Part shown: in pieces, positions 63,325-64,000 of the stretch
Numbering within the stretch: the first letter of the stretch is position 1
How the letters are laid out: every line of letters begins with the position of its first letter
DNA from: Asparagopsis taxiformis
Lineage: Eukaryota; Rhodophyta; Florideophyceae; Bonnemaisoniales; Bonnemaisoniaceae
DNA length: 64,000 nucleotides
Assembly: GCA_030407315.1 (NCBI GenBank)
Contig: JALQPE010003263.1
Span: 1 to 64,000, forward strand
Direction of reading: 5' to 3'
Position numbers and translations under genes: made by a program
The notes under the pieces: generated by a model
What the model saw: the letters and a program-made list of their open reading frames with translations, nothing else
Databases searched by the model: none
Told to the model about the DNA's origin: nothing

Positions 63325-64000
63325 ATGGAGTCGACAGATATTTTTGTTGGAGGGGAAGACAGCGGTGTTCGTGAGGTCAAAGTCTCTCCAGTGGTTCTTT
63401 TCAATGTTCTCGATCACTTTATTCGACGGACAGAGGGAAAGAAGCGTGTGATTGGCACACTTCTTGGTCGTCTGACGACATCTGGAATGGTTGAAGTTAC
63501 AGATTCATTCCCCTTACCTCATTCCGAGCACGGCGATGACGTTGCCGTGGATACCGACTATCACAAGAACATGTACGAGTTGCATCGTCGCGTGAACGCC
63601 GCAGAAGAGCTAGTCGGGTGGTACGCGACTGGCACAGAAACCGATCTGAAATCTGTCATCATCCACGAATTCTACGGAAGGGAATGCGTGAACCCTGTGC
63701 ACTTGTTGGTTGATGCAGAGCTTTGCAGCGATCGTTTTGATATGAGCGCATTCGTATCCACAGCGTACAAGATCGGCGAACTAGCTCTCAGTTCCGAATT
63801 TCGCTCGATCCCGGTCTGCATGAAGCCAGACAAAGCGGAAAAGGTCGGTCTTGATGTTTTGTTTAAGAATAGAAGAAGAGAGGAGGGGAACAGATCGTTA
63901 CCGATTATGGCGTCCGAGATTGAAAACTTGGAAAAGTCCATGGAGCGATTACTGGATCTTCTTGATACTATTGGGAAGAATGTCGATGCTGTGGTAGCGG
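63325..64000 (+). CDS. EIF3F: Translation initiation factor eIF3 subunit f, truncated by window end
   Basis: This is an MPN-domain subunit of eIF3, the scaffold that joins 40S, mRNA and factors at initiation. The ATG at 63325 opens 225 codons running off the right edge. VKVSPVVLFNVLDHFIRRTE, RVIGTLLGRL, DVAVDTDYHKNMYELHRRVN, EELVGWYATG and NPVHLLVDAEL match eIF3f; the metal-binding JAMM histidines are absent, as in other eIF3f/h type MPN- domains, so no peptidase activity is expected. The end (SMERLLDLLDTIGKNVDAV) enters the C-terminal helical part. Confidence 0.93.
   Translation, partial: MESTDIFVGGEDSGVREVKVSPVVLFNVLDHFIRRTEGKKRVIGTLLGRLTTSGMVEVTDSFPLPHSEHGDDVAVDTDYHKNMYELHRRVNAAEELVGWYATGTETDLKSVIIHEFYGRECVNPVHLLVDAELCSDRFDMSAFVSTAYKIGELALSSEFRSIPVCMKPDKAEKVGLDVLFKNRRREEGNRSLPIMASEIENLEKSMERLLDLLDTIGKNVDAVVA

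Noticed and set aside
1..64000. tRNA, rRNA or CRISPR arrays
   Set aside because: No tRNA B-box with a foldable cloverleaf, no rRNA-like stretch and no regularly spaced repeats were found by eye on either strand.

Overview
The window is nuclear DNA of an intron-poor, gene-dense, plastid-bearing eukaryote. The best guess is a red alga, possibly a florideophyte of the Chondrus type. That is inference from four things: an NFU-type Fe-S scaffold of the plastid two-domain form, a vanadium-haloperoxidase/PAP2-like secreted protein, mostly single-exon genes packed a few hundred bases apart, and a chromodomain Ty3/gypsy element next to the gene island. No species call can be proved from sequence alone.

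Layout. Bases 1-7904 are the 3' part of a decayed Ty3/gypsy chromovirus: a Gag zinc knuckle, frameshifted RT and RNase H, integrase with a C-terminal chromodomain, a ~2.1 kb ACG-rich non-coding tail and a candidate 3' LTR. Bases 7905-13799 are a transition zone. It holds gene relics (notably an LSD1/polyamine-oxidase-like fragment), strong hairpins and one intact orphan gene with a SAP-like motif. From 13.8 kb to the right edge there is a continuous island of about 28 conserved housekeeping genes on both strands.

Genes in the island, left to right: vanadium-haloperoxidase-like protein, ABCE1/RLI1, dUTPase, a TPR-like protein with a CaaX end, NFU, SDA1, a DTW-domain tRNA-modifying enzyme, FIS1, SEC23, signal peptide peptidase, ribosomal protein uS15 (RPS13), MBF1, a TPM-TM-RING-like protein, mitochondrial SAM carrier, an LYR protein, CCT7, a WDTC1/DCAF9-like protein, a YeeZ-like NAD(P)-binding protein, CBP20, a proline-rich/TPR-like protein, a CAMK kinase with a KA1-like end, a PIAS/SIZ SUMO ligase, NUP93, AVL9, WDR68/DCAF7, an REEP/HVA22-like protein, proteasome alpha-1 (PSMA6), UBL5/HUB1, F1-ATPase delta, and the start of eIF3f. 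There are no operons. Neighbours are arranged divergently (shared promoters of 200-470 bp) or convergently (one pair of stop codons only 2 bp apart).

Most genes have no intron. The introns reconstructed here (14 in 8 genes: UBL5, MBF1, FIS1, ATP5D, RPS13, CCT7, the proline-rich gene and the REEP-like gene) are short, 66-109 nt apart from one of 257 nt. They share a GTA(A/C/T)G donor and nearly all contain a CTGAC or CTAAC branch-point word, a yeast-like rigid splicing code. They are concentrated in short genes. No unmistakable new multi-gene system is present. The most unusual items are the relics and hairpins at the retroelement boundary, the TPM-RING fusion with a missing zinc ligand, and the haloperoxidase-like gene with a changed active site and a displaced signal peptide.
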